From Thauera sp. GDN1 (lineage in GTDB: Bacteria > Pseudomonadota > Gammaproteobacteria > Burkholderiales > Rhodocyclaceae), in the NCBI RefSeq assembly GCF_029223545.1, contig NZ_CP097870.1:1922001-1986000 (forward strand): 64,000 nucleotides of DNA, written 5' to 3'. Under the pieces are notes generated by a model. That model was given only the letters and a program-made list of their open reading frames with translations, had not been told where the DNA came from and ran no database searches. The position numbers and the translations under genes are program-made. Of this stretch, positions 1 through 6,753 are shown piece by piece; positions within the stretch are counted from its first letter, which is position 1, and each line of letters begins with the position of its first letter.

Positions 1-579
1 GCGGGCGAGGAGATCCGCCTGGTGCGCGGCAAGGACGGGCACCTGAAGGTGGCCGACGCGAAGCAGCTGCAGCGTCTGCGCACCCGGCTGGCGATGGTGT
101 TCCAGCACTTCAACCTGTGGGCGCACATGACCGTGCTGGAGAATGTCATCGAGGCGCCGGTGCATGTGCTCGGCGTGCCGAAGAAGGAGGCGCTCGAGCG
201 CGCGATGGCCTACCTCGACAAGGTCGGCATCAGCCGCTTCAAGGACAGCTATCCGGCGCATCTTTCGGGCGGCCAGCAGCAGCGCGTGGCGATCGCGCGT
301 GCGCTGGCGATGGAGCCGGCGGTGCTGCTGTTCGACGAGCCGACCTCGGCGCTCGACCCGGAACTGGTGGGCGAGGTGCTGAAGGTGATGCGCGGCCTGG
401 CCGAGGAGGGCCGCACCATGGTGGTCGTCACCCATGAGATGGGTTTCGCGCGCGAGGTGTCCAGCCAGGTGATGTTCCTGCACCAGGGGCTGGCCGAGGA
501 GAGCGGCCCGCCGGCGCAGGTCTTCGGGCAGCCGAAGAGCGAGCGCCTGCGTCAGTTCCTGTCCGGCAACCTCAAGTAG
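1..579 (+). CDS. Polar amino-acid ABC transporter ATPase, truncated by window start
   Basis: This is the C-terminal three quarters of an ATP-binding subunit of the HisP/ArtP/GlnQ class, which powers import of basic or polar amino acids at the inner membrane. The open frame enters from the window edge, so the GTG at 22 is not a real start and the Walker A motif lies outside. Visible are the Q-loop region ([18 protein letters not shown]), the ABC signature [14 protein letters not shown], Walker B with [13 protein letters not shown], and the switch histidine in VVVTHEMGF. The insert [17 protein letters not shown] before the Q-loop is usual in histidine and lysine/arginine/ornithine transporters, which favours that substrate class; the substrate itself is inferred. 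The end overlaps the convergent MFS gene by 8 bases. Its permease and binding-protein partners must lie upstream, outside the window. Confidence 0.93.
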   Translation, partial: AGEEIRLVRGKDGHLKVADAKQLQRLRTRLAMVFQHFNLWAHMTVLENVIEAPVHVLGVPKKEALERAMAYLDKVGISRFKDSYPAHLSGGQQQRVAIARALAMEPAVLLFDEPTSALDPELVGEVLKVMRGLAEEGRTMVVVTHEMGFAREVSSQVMFLHQGLAEESGPPAQVFGQPKSERLRQFLSGNLK

Positions 580-1792
580 GCAGGCGGCGCAGCCACAGCG
601 CGACGCTTCCGGTTCCCAGCACGCAGGCGCCGAGCAGCGCGGCGAGCCCGGGCCAGTGTCCGGCGGTCCACGCGGTGCCGGTGAGGCTGCCGATCACGCT
701 GGCGCCGAGGTAGTAGCTCGACAGGTAGAGCGCCGAGGCCAGCGCGCGGCGTTCCCCCGCGCGCCGTCCCACCCAGCCGCTGGCCAGCGCATGCGCGGCG
801 AAAAAGCCGAAGGTGAACACGCCCACGCCGGCGATGATCAGCCACAGCGGCTGCCCAAGCGTCAGCGCCAGGCCGGTGCCCATGATCGCGACCATTCGCC
901 ACATCGTCTTCTGCCGCCCATGGCGCTCGGCCAGCCGGCCGCTGAGGGCCGACGCCCAGGTGCCGAGCAGGTAGAGCAGGAAGATCGCGCCGATCGCGCT
1001 CTGGCCGAGCAGGTAGGGTGACGCCAGCAGGCGGAAACCGAGGAAGTTGTACAGGCCGACGAAGGCGCCCATGGCCAGGAAGGCGACCAGGAACAGCCAG
1101 GGCAGGCCGGGATCGCGGTAGATGGCGACGGTGTCGCGCAGGATGCGCGCCGGCGTGGCCGCGCGCGGCTGGAAGTGGCGCGAATCCGGCAGGCGGCGCC
1201 AGAACACGACCGCCGACAGCAGCCCGAAGACGGCGATCACGGCCAGTGCCGTTCGCCATGAGCCGAGATCGGTCAGCAGCGCGGTGACGAAGCGCCCGCT
1301 CATGCCGCCGAGCGCGTTGCCGGCGATGTAGAGACCCATCGCGCGCGCCTGGGCGTTGGGGGCGACTTCCTCGCCGATGTAGGCCATCGCCGCCGCCGGC
1401 AGGCCGGCGATCACCGCGCCGAGCAGGGCGCGCAGCACCAGCAGGGAGAGGAAGTCGGGCGCGAACGCGGTCGCCAGCGCGAGCACGGCGGCGATCGCCA
1501 GCGACAGCTTCATGACCTGCTGCCGCCCGAGCCGGTCGGCGAGCACGCTCCCCGGGATCAGCATCAGCGCGAGGCCGGCGGTGGTGGCCGACACGGTGAG
1601 GCTGGCGCTGGCGGCGCTGACCCCGAACTCGCCGGCGAGCAGCGGCAGCAGCGGCTGGGTGCTGTAGACGAGCGCGAAGGTGGCGAAGCCGCCGACGAAC
1701 ATCGCCAGGTTGGCGCGGCGGTAGGCGGGCGTGCCGGCCTCGAGATGGGTGGACGGTGCGTCGGCAGCGGTCGAGGGTAGGAGCGGGGGCAT
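572..1792 (-). CDS. MFS transporter, YnfM/Bcr-CflA type
   Basis: A 406-residue major facilitator with about twelve hydrophobic segments, most similar in layout to the YnfM-type drug or metabolite exporters. The conserved loop after the second membrane segment reads [14 protein letters not shown], matching the family motif DxxGRRxxM, and a second copy in the C-terminal half reads [14 protein letters not shown]. The reading frame stays open up to 1858, but the extra codons fall in a REP-like repeat and no Shine-Dalgarno sequence is present there, so I prefer the ATG at 1792; family proteins also carry a short hydrophilic head like [15 protein letters not shown]. It is transcribed away from the LysR gene at 1947, and such pairs usually mean that the regulator controls the exporter. 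The substrate cannot be told from sequence. Confidence 0.88.
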   Translation of the reverse strand: MPPLLPSTAADAPSTHLEAGTPAYRRANLAMFVGGFATFALVYSTQPLLPLLAGEFGVSAASASLTVSATTAGLALMLIPGSVLADRLGRQQVMKLSLAIAAVLALATAFAPDFLSLLVLRALLGAVIAGLPAAAMAYIGEEVAPNAQARAMGLYIAGNALGGMSGRFVTALLTDLGSWRTALAVIAVFGLLSAVVFWRRLPDSRHFQPRAATPARILRDTVAIYRDPGLPWLFLVAFLAMGAFVGLYNFLGFRLLASPYLLGQSAIGAIFLLYLLGTWASALSGRLAERHGRQKTMWRMVAIMGTGLALTLGQPLWLIIAGVGVFTFGFFAAHALASGWVGRRAGERRALASALYLSSYYLGASVIGSLTGTAWTAGHWPGLAALLGACVLGTGSVALWLRRLPT

Positions 1793-1859
1793 GTGCGGCG
1801 GCTGCCAGGGCGGGGTGGAGTGTGGGGCGTGCGTTGTCGCGGCTGCCGCCGCTCTCACG
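1777..1859. repeat. REP-like extragenic palindrome (degenerate pair)
   Basis: The stretch 1838-1859 is, on the minus strand, a GAGCGGCGGCAGCCGCG core preceded by CGTGA. It matches the arm at 45350-45372 at all but one or two positions over 22 bases. A shorter opposite-facing start, GTAGGAGCGGG, sits at 1777-1787. The pair looks like a decayed REP doublet at the head of the MFS gene, overlapping the region some start predictions would call coding. Confidence 0.6.
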
Positions 1860-1872
1860 AGGGTGCCGCGAT

Positions 1873-1906
1873 GGACCGATCTTATTTGCCCTCAGAGTGT
1901 CGGTCC
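1873..1906. promoter_or_regulatory. Inverted repeat between MFS and LysR genes
   Basis: GGACCGA at 1873-1879 is mirrored by TCGGTCC at 1900-1906, with 20 bases between. It lies in the 154-base divergent spacer, 41 bases before the LysR start. LysR proteins usually bind interrupted dyads just upstream of their own gene, so this is a reasonable operator candidate, though the arms are short and the link is inferred. Confidence 0.4.
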
Positions 1907-1946
1907 AATATATTCGACAGGTGACATTGATATATGGAAGAGATTG

Positions 1947-2846
1947 ATGGAGCTGCGTCACCTGCGCTATTTCGTCGCCGTGGCCGAGGAGCTGAACTTC
2001 ACCCGGGCCGCGGCGCGGCTGCACATCGGACAGCCGCCGCTGTCGATGCAGATCCGCAACCTCGAGAGCGAGATCGGCGTGCGGCTGTTCGAGCGCACCC
2101 AGCGCAGGGTGGCGCTGACGCCGGCCGGACAGCGTTTCCTGGACCACGCCTACCGCATCCTCGCGGGCGTCGGCGAGGCGGTGGCCGAGGCGCAGCGTGC
2201 GGCGCGCGGCGAGTCGGGCGAGCTGCGGGTGGGCTTCACGTCCTCGCTGCCCTTCACCGACCTGCTGCCCGACGCGCTGCATGCCTACCGCCGCCGCTAT
2301 CCGGCGGTGCGCCTGCATCTGCGCGAGATGTTCACGCCCGAGCAGTTCGGTGCGATCGCTCGCGGCGAGCTCGACGTCGGCTTCGTGCGCCTGCAGGGCG
2401 GACGCGCGCCCGAGGGCATCGTGCTGCGCGAGATCGCGCGCAATCCGCTGCGCGTGGTGGTCAATGCCGGCCATCGGCTGGCGGGGGGCGGGGCGGTGTC
2501 CTTCGCCGATCTGCGCGACGAGGATTTCATCGGCTTTCCGGCCGACGTCGGCACCGATCTGCCGGCGGTGCTGCGCGGCTTCTGTCGTCAGGCCGGCTTC
2601 GAGCCGCGCATCGTGCAGACGGCGCGCGAGGCGACGACGCAGATCGGCCTGGTGGCCGCGGGGCTGGGCATCGCGGTGCTGCCGGCGCCGCTCGAGACCG
2701 TGCGCATGGCGCGGGTGCGCTACCTGCCGCTCACCGATCCCGAGGCGCACTTCCGCCTTGCGGTGGCCACCGCGGCGGGGCCGGTTGCCCCCTTGCTCGG
2801 AGGCTTCCTGGAGGTGATCGAGACGCTCGCCCAGCCGCGGGCCTAG
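1947..2846 (+). CDS. LysR-family transcriptional regulator
   Basis: A 299-residue LysR regulator. The N-terminal winged helix-turn-helix is classic (MELRHLRYFVAVAEELNFTR, then the recognition helix with QPPLSMQIRNLE and the wing around RRVALTPAGQRFL), followed from about residue 90 by a periplasmic-binding-protein-like effector domain (GELRVGFTSS... and PDVRL-like segments). The ATG at 1947 is chosen because it begins exactly at the domain start and is preceded by GGAAGAGA; longer versions reach into the divergent spacer and the REP. The helix and the overall style resemble CatR/BenM-type regulators, whose effectors are often small aromatic acids, but the effector here is unknown. Probable target: the divergent MFS gene. 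The last bases overlap the convergent lyase gene. Confidence 0.93.
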   Translation: MELRHLRYFVAVAEELNFTRAAARLHIGQPPLSMQIRNLESEIGVRLFERTQRRVALTPAGQRFLDHAYRILAGVGEAVAEAQRAARGESGELRVGFTSSLPFTDLLPDALHAYRRRYPAVRLHLREMFTPEQFGAIARGELDVGFVRLQGGRAPEGIVLREIARNPLRVVVNAGHRLAGGGAVSFADLRDEDFIGFPADVGTDLPAVLRGFCRQAGFEPRIVQTAREATTQIGLVAAGLGIAVLPAPLETVRMARVRYLPLTDPEAHFRLAVATAAGPVAPLLGGFLEVIETLAQPRA

Positions 2847-3832
2847 GCTGCGAAGAAGCGCTGCTTCGCCTCGCCGGGCAGTTCCATGCCGGTATTGCGC
2901 GCGCGCTGCAGCAGCTCCCAGTAGTAGCGATAGGAGGCGCGGTCGTGCAGGCGGCCCTTGTGCTGGATCGGACCCCAGGCCTTGTCCTGGGCGGCGATCA
3001 GGATCTCGGCGGCTTCCTCGACCTCGGTGAAGTCGGGCTGCATCGCGGCGATGATCGGCAGGATCTGGTTGGGGTGGATGCTCCACATGCGCAGGTAGCC
3101 GAACTCGCGGCGGGCGCGTTCGGCGTCGTGGCGGATCACCGCGACATCCTGCAGTTCGGTGGTGACGTTGTGCGCGGGCACGACGCCGTTGGCGAGCGCG
3201 GCGGCGGCGATGTCGGCCTTGGCGCGCACGATCAGCGGATGCTCGAACTGGCCGGGGCTCTTCATCGCGCTGCCGGGGATGGCGCCGTGGTGGCCGGAGA
3301 CGAAGTCCATCAGGCCGAAGTCGAGCGACTCGACACCGTCGAGCGCGGCGACCTCCCAGGCCTCGCGCAGCGCGCCGTGGGTCTCGATCAGCACGTGCAC
3401 CGGCAGCGCGCGTTCGAGCTTGCAGGCGGCCTCGACGCGGCGCAGTTCGCCGATCTGCGCGGCGGCATCGGCGGCGGAGCGCGCCTTCGGGATGGTGACG
3501 AAGGCCAGCCGATGGCCGGCGCCGCCGACGAGGATCTCGAGGTCGCGCTGCCAGTGCGCGTGGGTGATGTCGTGGATGCGGGCGCCGACGCGGCCGAAGT
3601 GGTTCTCGGCGCCATTGACGACCTCGACCACCATCTGCGCGTGCTCGGCCTCGGCCCCCGCGCGGGCGCCGTCCTCGCAGTCGCAGGTGATGTCGAACAC
3701 CGGGCCGAGTTCCTGCTGCAGCCTGAGCGCCTTCAGCATCAGCTTCTCGGCGCCGGCGTAGTGATCGACGGCGGGGAGGGCGGGGAAGGGCTTCTCGCCG
3801 GCGAACAGGACTTCGGCAGGGTGCAGGTGCAT
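2843..3832 (-). CDS. HpcH/HpaI-family CoA ester lyase (malyl-CoA lyase type)
   Basis: A 329-residue enzyme of the citrate-lyase-beta/malyl-CoA-lyase family, which makes or breaks the bond between an acyl-CoA and glyoxylate (for example malyl-CoA to acetyl-CoA plus glyoxylate). Visible family residues are the metal-binding acids in DITCDCEDGA (about residue 50), VLIETHGALRE (about 170) and LDFGLMDFVSGHHGA (about 200), and the basic residue in VGARIHD. The length suits the Mcl/JHLP group rather than CitE, and no citrate lyase partners are nearby. AGGAA precedes the ATG. It lies downstream of mdh on the same strand but beyond a clear terminator, so it may have its own promoter or depend on readthrough. 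Position next to malate dehydrogenase supports a role with C4 acids; the exact substrate is inferred. Confidence 0.85.
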   Translation of the reverse strand: MHLHPAEVLFAGEKPFPALPAVDHYAGAEKLMLKALRLQQELGPVFDITCDCEDGARAGAEAEHAQMVVEVVNGAENHFGRVGARIHDITHAHWQRDLEILVGGAGHRLAFVTIPKARSAADAAAQIGELRRVEAACKLERALPVHVLIETHGALREAWEVAALDGVESLDFGLMDFVSGHHGAIPGSAMKSPGQFEHPLIVRAKADIAAAALANGVVPAHNVTTELQDVAVIRHDAERARREFGYLRMWSIHPNQILPIIAAMQPDFTEVEEAAEILIAAQDKAWGPIQHKGRLHDRASYRYYWELLQRARNTGMELPGEAKQRFFAA

Positions 3833-3875
3833 GTCGGATTCCTCGATGGGCGCCGCGCGATGCGGGCGGGAAATG

Positions 3876-3907
3876 AAAAAAGCCACGGGATTTTACCCCC
3901 GTGGCTC
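3876..3907 (-). terminator. Intrinsic terminator of mdh
   Basis: On the minus strand a 9-bp perfect stem (AGCCACGGG at 3881-3889 against CCCGTGGCT at 3898-3906) is followed directly by a run of six T. It sits 38 bases after the mdh stop and before the lyase start, so it should separate the two genes. Confidence 0.88.
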
Positions 3908-3944
3908 TCGGCGAAGGCGGCCCGAAGCCGCGCTTGCGCGTGGA

Positions 3945-4934
3945 TTACTTCAGCATGTCGGCGACGGCCGCGCGCTCGTCCTCGAGTTCCTTGAGGGTGA
4001 TCGCGATCTTGCCCTTCGAGTACTCGTCGATCTCCAGGCCCTGGATGATCTTGAACTGGCCGTCCTTGCACTCGCAGGGGAAGCCGAACACAACGCCTTC
4101 GGGGATGCCGTAGGAGCCGTCGGACGGGACGCCCATGGTGACCCAGTCGTTCGAGCCGAGCACCCAGTCATGCACGTGGTCGATGGCGGCGTTGGCGGCC
4201 GAGGCGGCCGACGACAGGCCACGGGCCTCGATGATGGCGGCGCCGCGCTTGCCGACGGTGGGCAGGAACACGTCGTTGTTCCAGGCGTGGTCGTTGATCA
4301 GCGCCTTGACGCTGTCGCCGTTCGACTCGCAGAAGCGGTAGTCGGCGTACATCGAGGGCGAGTGGTTGCCCCACACCACCATCTTCTTCAGCGACGACAC
4401 TTCACGGCCGGACTTGGCGGCGAGCTGCGACAGCGCGCGGTTGTGGTCCAGGCGCAGCATGCCGTGGTAGTTGTTCGGGTTGGTGCGGCCGACCTTGATG
4501 GCGGCGGCGCGGGCGATGTAGGCGTTGGTGTTGCAGGGGTTGCCCACGACCAGAACGCGCACGTCTTCCTTGGCGTTCTCGGCGATGGCCTTGCCCTGGA
4601 CGGTGAAGATGGCGCCGTTGGCGGTCAGCAGGTCGGCACGCTCCATGCCGGGGCCGCGCGGACGGGCGCCGACCAGCAGGCACACGTCGGCGTCCTTGAA
4701 CGCGACATTGGGATCGTCGGTGGCGACCATGCCGGCGAGCAGCGGGAAGGCGCAGTCCTCGAGCTCCATCATGACGCCCTTGACCGCCTTCTGCGCCTGG
4801 GGCAGGTCGAGCAGTTGCAGGATGACGGGCTGGTCCTTGCCCAGCATTTCACCGCTGGCGATGCGGAACAGCAGGCTGTAGCCGATCTGGCCGGCGGCGC
4901 CGGTGACAGCGACGCGCATGGGGGCTTTGCTCAT
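3945..4934 (-). CDS. mdh: Malate dehydrogenase
   Basis: A 329-residue NAD-dependent malate dehydrogenase that interconverts malate and oxaloacetate in the TCA cycle. The nucleotide-binding motif [12 protein letters not shown] is at the start. Substrate-binding arginines are in [15 protein letters not shown] (about residue 95-105) and MLRLDHNRA. The catalytic histidine is in [10 protein letters not shown] (about residue 190). This is the long, cytosolic-MDH-like form common in betaproteobacteria. The start ATG ([12 protein letters not shown]) has GGGAG upstream. It is divergent from gntR, with a strong sigma-70 promoter and a palindrome between them, and followed by a good terminator, so it is probably a single-gene transcript. 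Confidence 0.97.
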   Translation of the reverse strand: MSKAPMRVAVTGAAGQIGYSLLFRIASGEMLGKDQPVILQLLDLPQAQKAVKGVMMELEDCAFPLLAGMVATDDPNVAFKDADVCLLVGARPRGPGMERADLLTANGAIFTVQGKAIAENAKEDVRVLVVGNPCNTNAYIARAAAIKVGRTNPNNYHGMLRLDHNRALSQLAAKSGREVSSLKKMVVWGNHSPSMYADYRFCESNGDSVKALINDHAWNNDVFLPTVGKRGAAIIEARGLSSAASAANAAIDHVHDWVLGSNDWVTMGVPSDGSYGIPEGVVFGFPCECKDGQFKIIQGLEIDEYSKGKIAITLKELEDERAAVADMLK

Positions 4935-5087
4935 GTAGATACTCCCTCGAGTGAGACGGTCGTTAATGTGCTGGAATCCTGCCCTGATTGATGAAGGACA
5001 CGGCCCGCGGATGCTTCTGTCGCGCGCCGTGTATGTCCTGCAGCGATCCGAACCCGCTTGTGCCAGGGGGCCCGATCAGGCGCGGGA

Positions 5088-5116
5088 ATACTAAAGAATC
5101 GCTGTGATCGTGTCAA
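5088..5116 (-). promoter_or_regulatory. Sigma-70 promoter of mdh
   Basis: On the minus strand TTGACA (5116-5111) and TAGTAT (5093-5088) are separated by exactly 17 bases, a near-consensus promoter. It would start RNA near 5081 and give mdh an untranslated leader of about 145 bases. The GntR-type palindrome lies just upstream of the -35 box. A possible long hairpin in the leader pairs 4996-5004 with 5026-5038. Confidence 0.75.
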
Positions 5117-5122
5117 ATGGCA

Positions 5123-5148
5123 TCTTATGTCTTATATAAGATATAAGA
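5123..5148. promoter_or_regulatory. Near-perfect 26-bp palindrome, probable GntR operator
   Basis: The sequence is symmetric around 5135.5 with one mismatched pair; its centre is CTTATATAAG and the outer arms are TCTTAT and ATAAGA. It lies 43 bases before the preferred gntR start and 7 bases upstream of the mdh -35 box. Size and symmetry fit a dimeric GntR/HutC-type protein. Thirteen of 16 bases from 5125-5140 recur over the sdh promoter at 5961-5976. Confidence 0.7.
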
Positions 5149-5190
5149 GGAGTGATAGACGTTCGTGATTTTTTATGCTCAAATGCGCGC

Positions 5191-5919
5191 ATGTCGCATG
5201 AGTCGCCCACCTTCAGCCCGCTGTACCGCCAGATCAAGGCCTTGATTCTTCAGGCGCTTGAGGCGGGTGAATGGCGTCCCGGGCAGGCCATTCCCAGCGA
5301 GCAGGAACTCGCCTCGCGCTTCAGCGTGTCTCAGGGTACCGTGCGCAAGGCCATCGACGAGATGGCGGCCGAGAACCTGCTGGTGCGCAAGCAGGGCAAG
5401 GGCACCTACGTCGCCTCGCACAACGACCCGCGCGCGCTGTTCCGCTTCCTGCGCCTGGCGCCGATCGACGGCGACCTGTCGCCACCGCAAAGCATACCCC
5501 TCGACTGCTGGCGGGCAAAGGCCGGGCAGGAGGCTTCGCGGATGCTCGGCATCGAGCCGGGCGCGCCGATCATCATCGTCCGCCGCCTGCTCAAGTTCGC
5601 CAACAAGCCGGTGGTCATCGACGAGATCTATCTTCCCGGAGAGGTGTTCCAGGGGCTCAGCGCAGAAACCCTGCAGGGTTGGAACGGCTCCCTCTACAGC
5701 CTGTTCGAGACCCGCTTCGGCGTGCGCATGATCCGCGCGCAGGAGCGCATCCGCGCGGTCGCGGCCGACCGCGGTGCGAGCGAGGCGCTGAAAGTTTCCG
5801 AAGGTACGCCGCTGTTGTCGGTGGAACGCGTGACCTATACCTATGGCGACAAGCCGGTGGAGTGGCGGCGCGGACTGTATTCGACCGCGGAGCATTTCTA
5901 TCTGAACGAGCTGAACTGA
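5191..5919 (+). CDS. GntR-family regulator, HutC/UTRA subfamily
   Basis: A 242-residue regulator with a GntR winged helix (SPLYRQIKALILQALEAGEW, then IPSEQELASRFSVSQGTVRKAI and the wing RKQGKGTYVA) in residues 8-80, followed by a UTRA ligand-binding domain (LLSVERVTYTYGDKPVEWRR near the end). UTRA proteins sense small metabolites. I take the ATG at 5191, which begins right before the DNA-binding domain; a GTG at 5152 is also in frame, but its purine-rich AAGAGG is too close to serve well. The gene stands directly ahead of sdhCDAB with no terminator seen, and the palindrome in front of it is partly repeated at the sdh promoter, so it probably controls itself, sdh and perhaps mdh. The effector is unknown. 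Confidence 0.92.
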   Translation: MSHESPTFSPLYRQIKALILQALEAGEWRPGQAIPSEQELASRFSVSQGTVRKAIDEMAAENLLVRKQGKGTYVASHNDPRALFRFLRLAPIDGDLSPPQSIPLDCWRAKAGQEASRMLGIEPGAPIIIVRRLLKFANKPVVIDEIYLPGEVFQGLSAETLQGWNGSLYSLFETRFGVRMIRAQERIRAVAADRGASEALKVSEGTPLLSVERVTYTYGDKPVEWRRGLYSTAEHFYLNELN

Positions 5920-5955
5920 CGTATCCATTTGTAAGTCGCCGCCGATCTCCGGCGC

Positions 5956-5976
5956 TATAATTATGTCTTTTCGAAG
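5956..5976 (+). promoter_or_regulatory. sdh promoter -10 box with overlapping GntR half-operator
   Basis: A consensus -10 box TATAAT sits at 5956-5961, with only a weak -35 (TTGTAA at 5929-5934, spacing 21). Starting at 5961, TTATGTCTTTTCGAAG matches the palindrome ahead of gntR at 13 of 16 positions, including the nine-base run TTATGTCTT and the CTT-N4-AAG spacing. A protein bound here would cover the start of transcription, which points to repression. Confidence 0.55.
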
Positions 5977-6017
5977 TCAGCGACGGGTGTCCGTTGCACA
6001 TGTAGAGGGGAGTCTTC

Positions 6018-6407
6018 ATGTCAGAAGCGACAGTGCGTAAACAAAGGCCGAAGCACCTGGCCTTGAATCAGATCCGGCTGCCTTTGCCGGGCATCGTGTC
6101 GATCCTTCACCGGATCAGCGGCGTGGGCATCTTCCTGATGCTGCCCTTCCTGCTGTATCTGCTGGACCGCAGCCTAGGCTCGCCGGAGACCTTCGAGACC
6201 TTCGCAGCCGTGGTCGACAACTGGTTCATCAAGCTCGTCCTGTTCGGCCTGCTGTGGGCTTACCTGCACCACTTCTGCGCCGGCATCCGCTTCCTGCTCC
6301 TCGACATGCACAAGGGCGTCGATCTCGAGCCCGCCCGCAAGTCCTCGAAAATCGTCCTGGCCGTGAGCCTCACGCTCACCGTGATCATTGGGGTGACACT
6401 ATGGTGA
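6018..6407 (+). CDS. sdhC: Succinate dehydrogenase cytochrome b556 subunit
   Basis: A 129-residue membrane anchor of complex II, with three hydrophobic segments. It holds heme b and part of the ubiquinone site together with SdhD. SILHRISGVG near residue 30 keeps the serine and arginine that line the quinone pocket, and LHHFCAGIRFLLLDMHKG near residue 85 holds the heme-ligand histidine. AGAGGGGAG lies upstream of the ATG. Its stop overlaps the sdhD start by 7 bases, so the two anchors are translationally coupled. Confidence 0.96.
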   Translation: MSEATVRKQRPKHLALNQIRLPLPGIVSILHRISGVGIFLMLPFLLYLLDRSLGSPETFETFAAVVDNWFIKLVLFGLLWAYLHHFCAGIRFLLLDMHKGVDLEPARKSSKIVLAVSLTLTVIIGVTLW

Positions 6408-6751
6408 AGCAACGCATCGTCGTCGGTGCGCATTACGGTCTTAAGGACTGGATCGCACAGCGCGCCACCGCCGTCTACATGGCGCTTTACACGATCATCT
6501 TCGCGCTCTGTGCGTTCAGCCTGCCCGAGCTGAGCTACGAGTCGTGGTCGGGCCTGTTCTCGCACGGGCTGTTCAAGTTCCTCAGCTTCCTGTTCTTCCT
6601 GTCGGTGTTCTATCACGCCTGGATCGGCGTGCGTGACCTGTGGATGGACTACATCAAGCCCGATGGTGTGCGCCTCGCGCTGCACCTGGTCACCCTCTTC
6701 CTGCTCGTCGGCTATGCCGGCTGGGCTGCCCAGATCCTGTGGAGGCTCTAA
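6401..6751 (+). CDS. sdhD: Succinate dehydrogenase membrane anchor subunit
   Basis: A 116-residue, three-helix anchor that pairs with SdhC. The family signature is FYHAWIGVRDLWMDYIKP near residue 75: the histidine is the second heme ligand, and the aspartate-tyrosine pair lies at the quinone site. The ATG at 6401 sits inside the end of sdhC (ATGGTGA). The next gene starts two bases after the stop, so translation is again tightly coupled. Confidence 0.95.
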   Translation: MVKQRIVVGAHYGLKDWIAQRATAVYMALYTIIFALCAFSLPELSYESWSGLFSHGLFKFLSFLFFLSVFYHAWIGVRDLWMDYIKPDGVRLALHLVTLFLLVGYAGWAAQILWRL

Positions 6752-6753
6752 GC

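Noticed and set aside
552..3086. An 844-codon minus-strand frame across the MFS and LysR genes
   Set aside because: It is antisense to one real gene and out of frame in another; composition is Arg/Ala/His-rich and no fold is evident.
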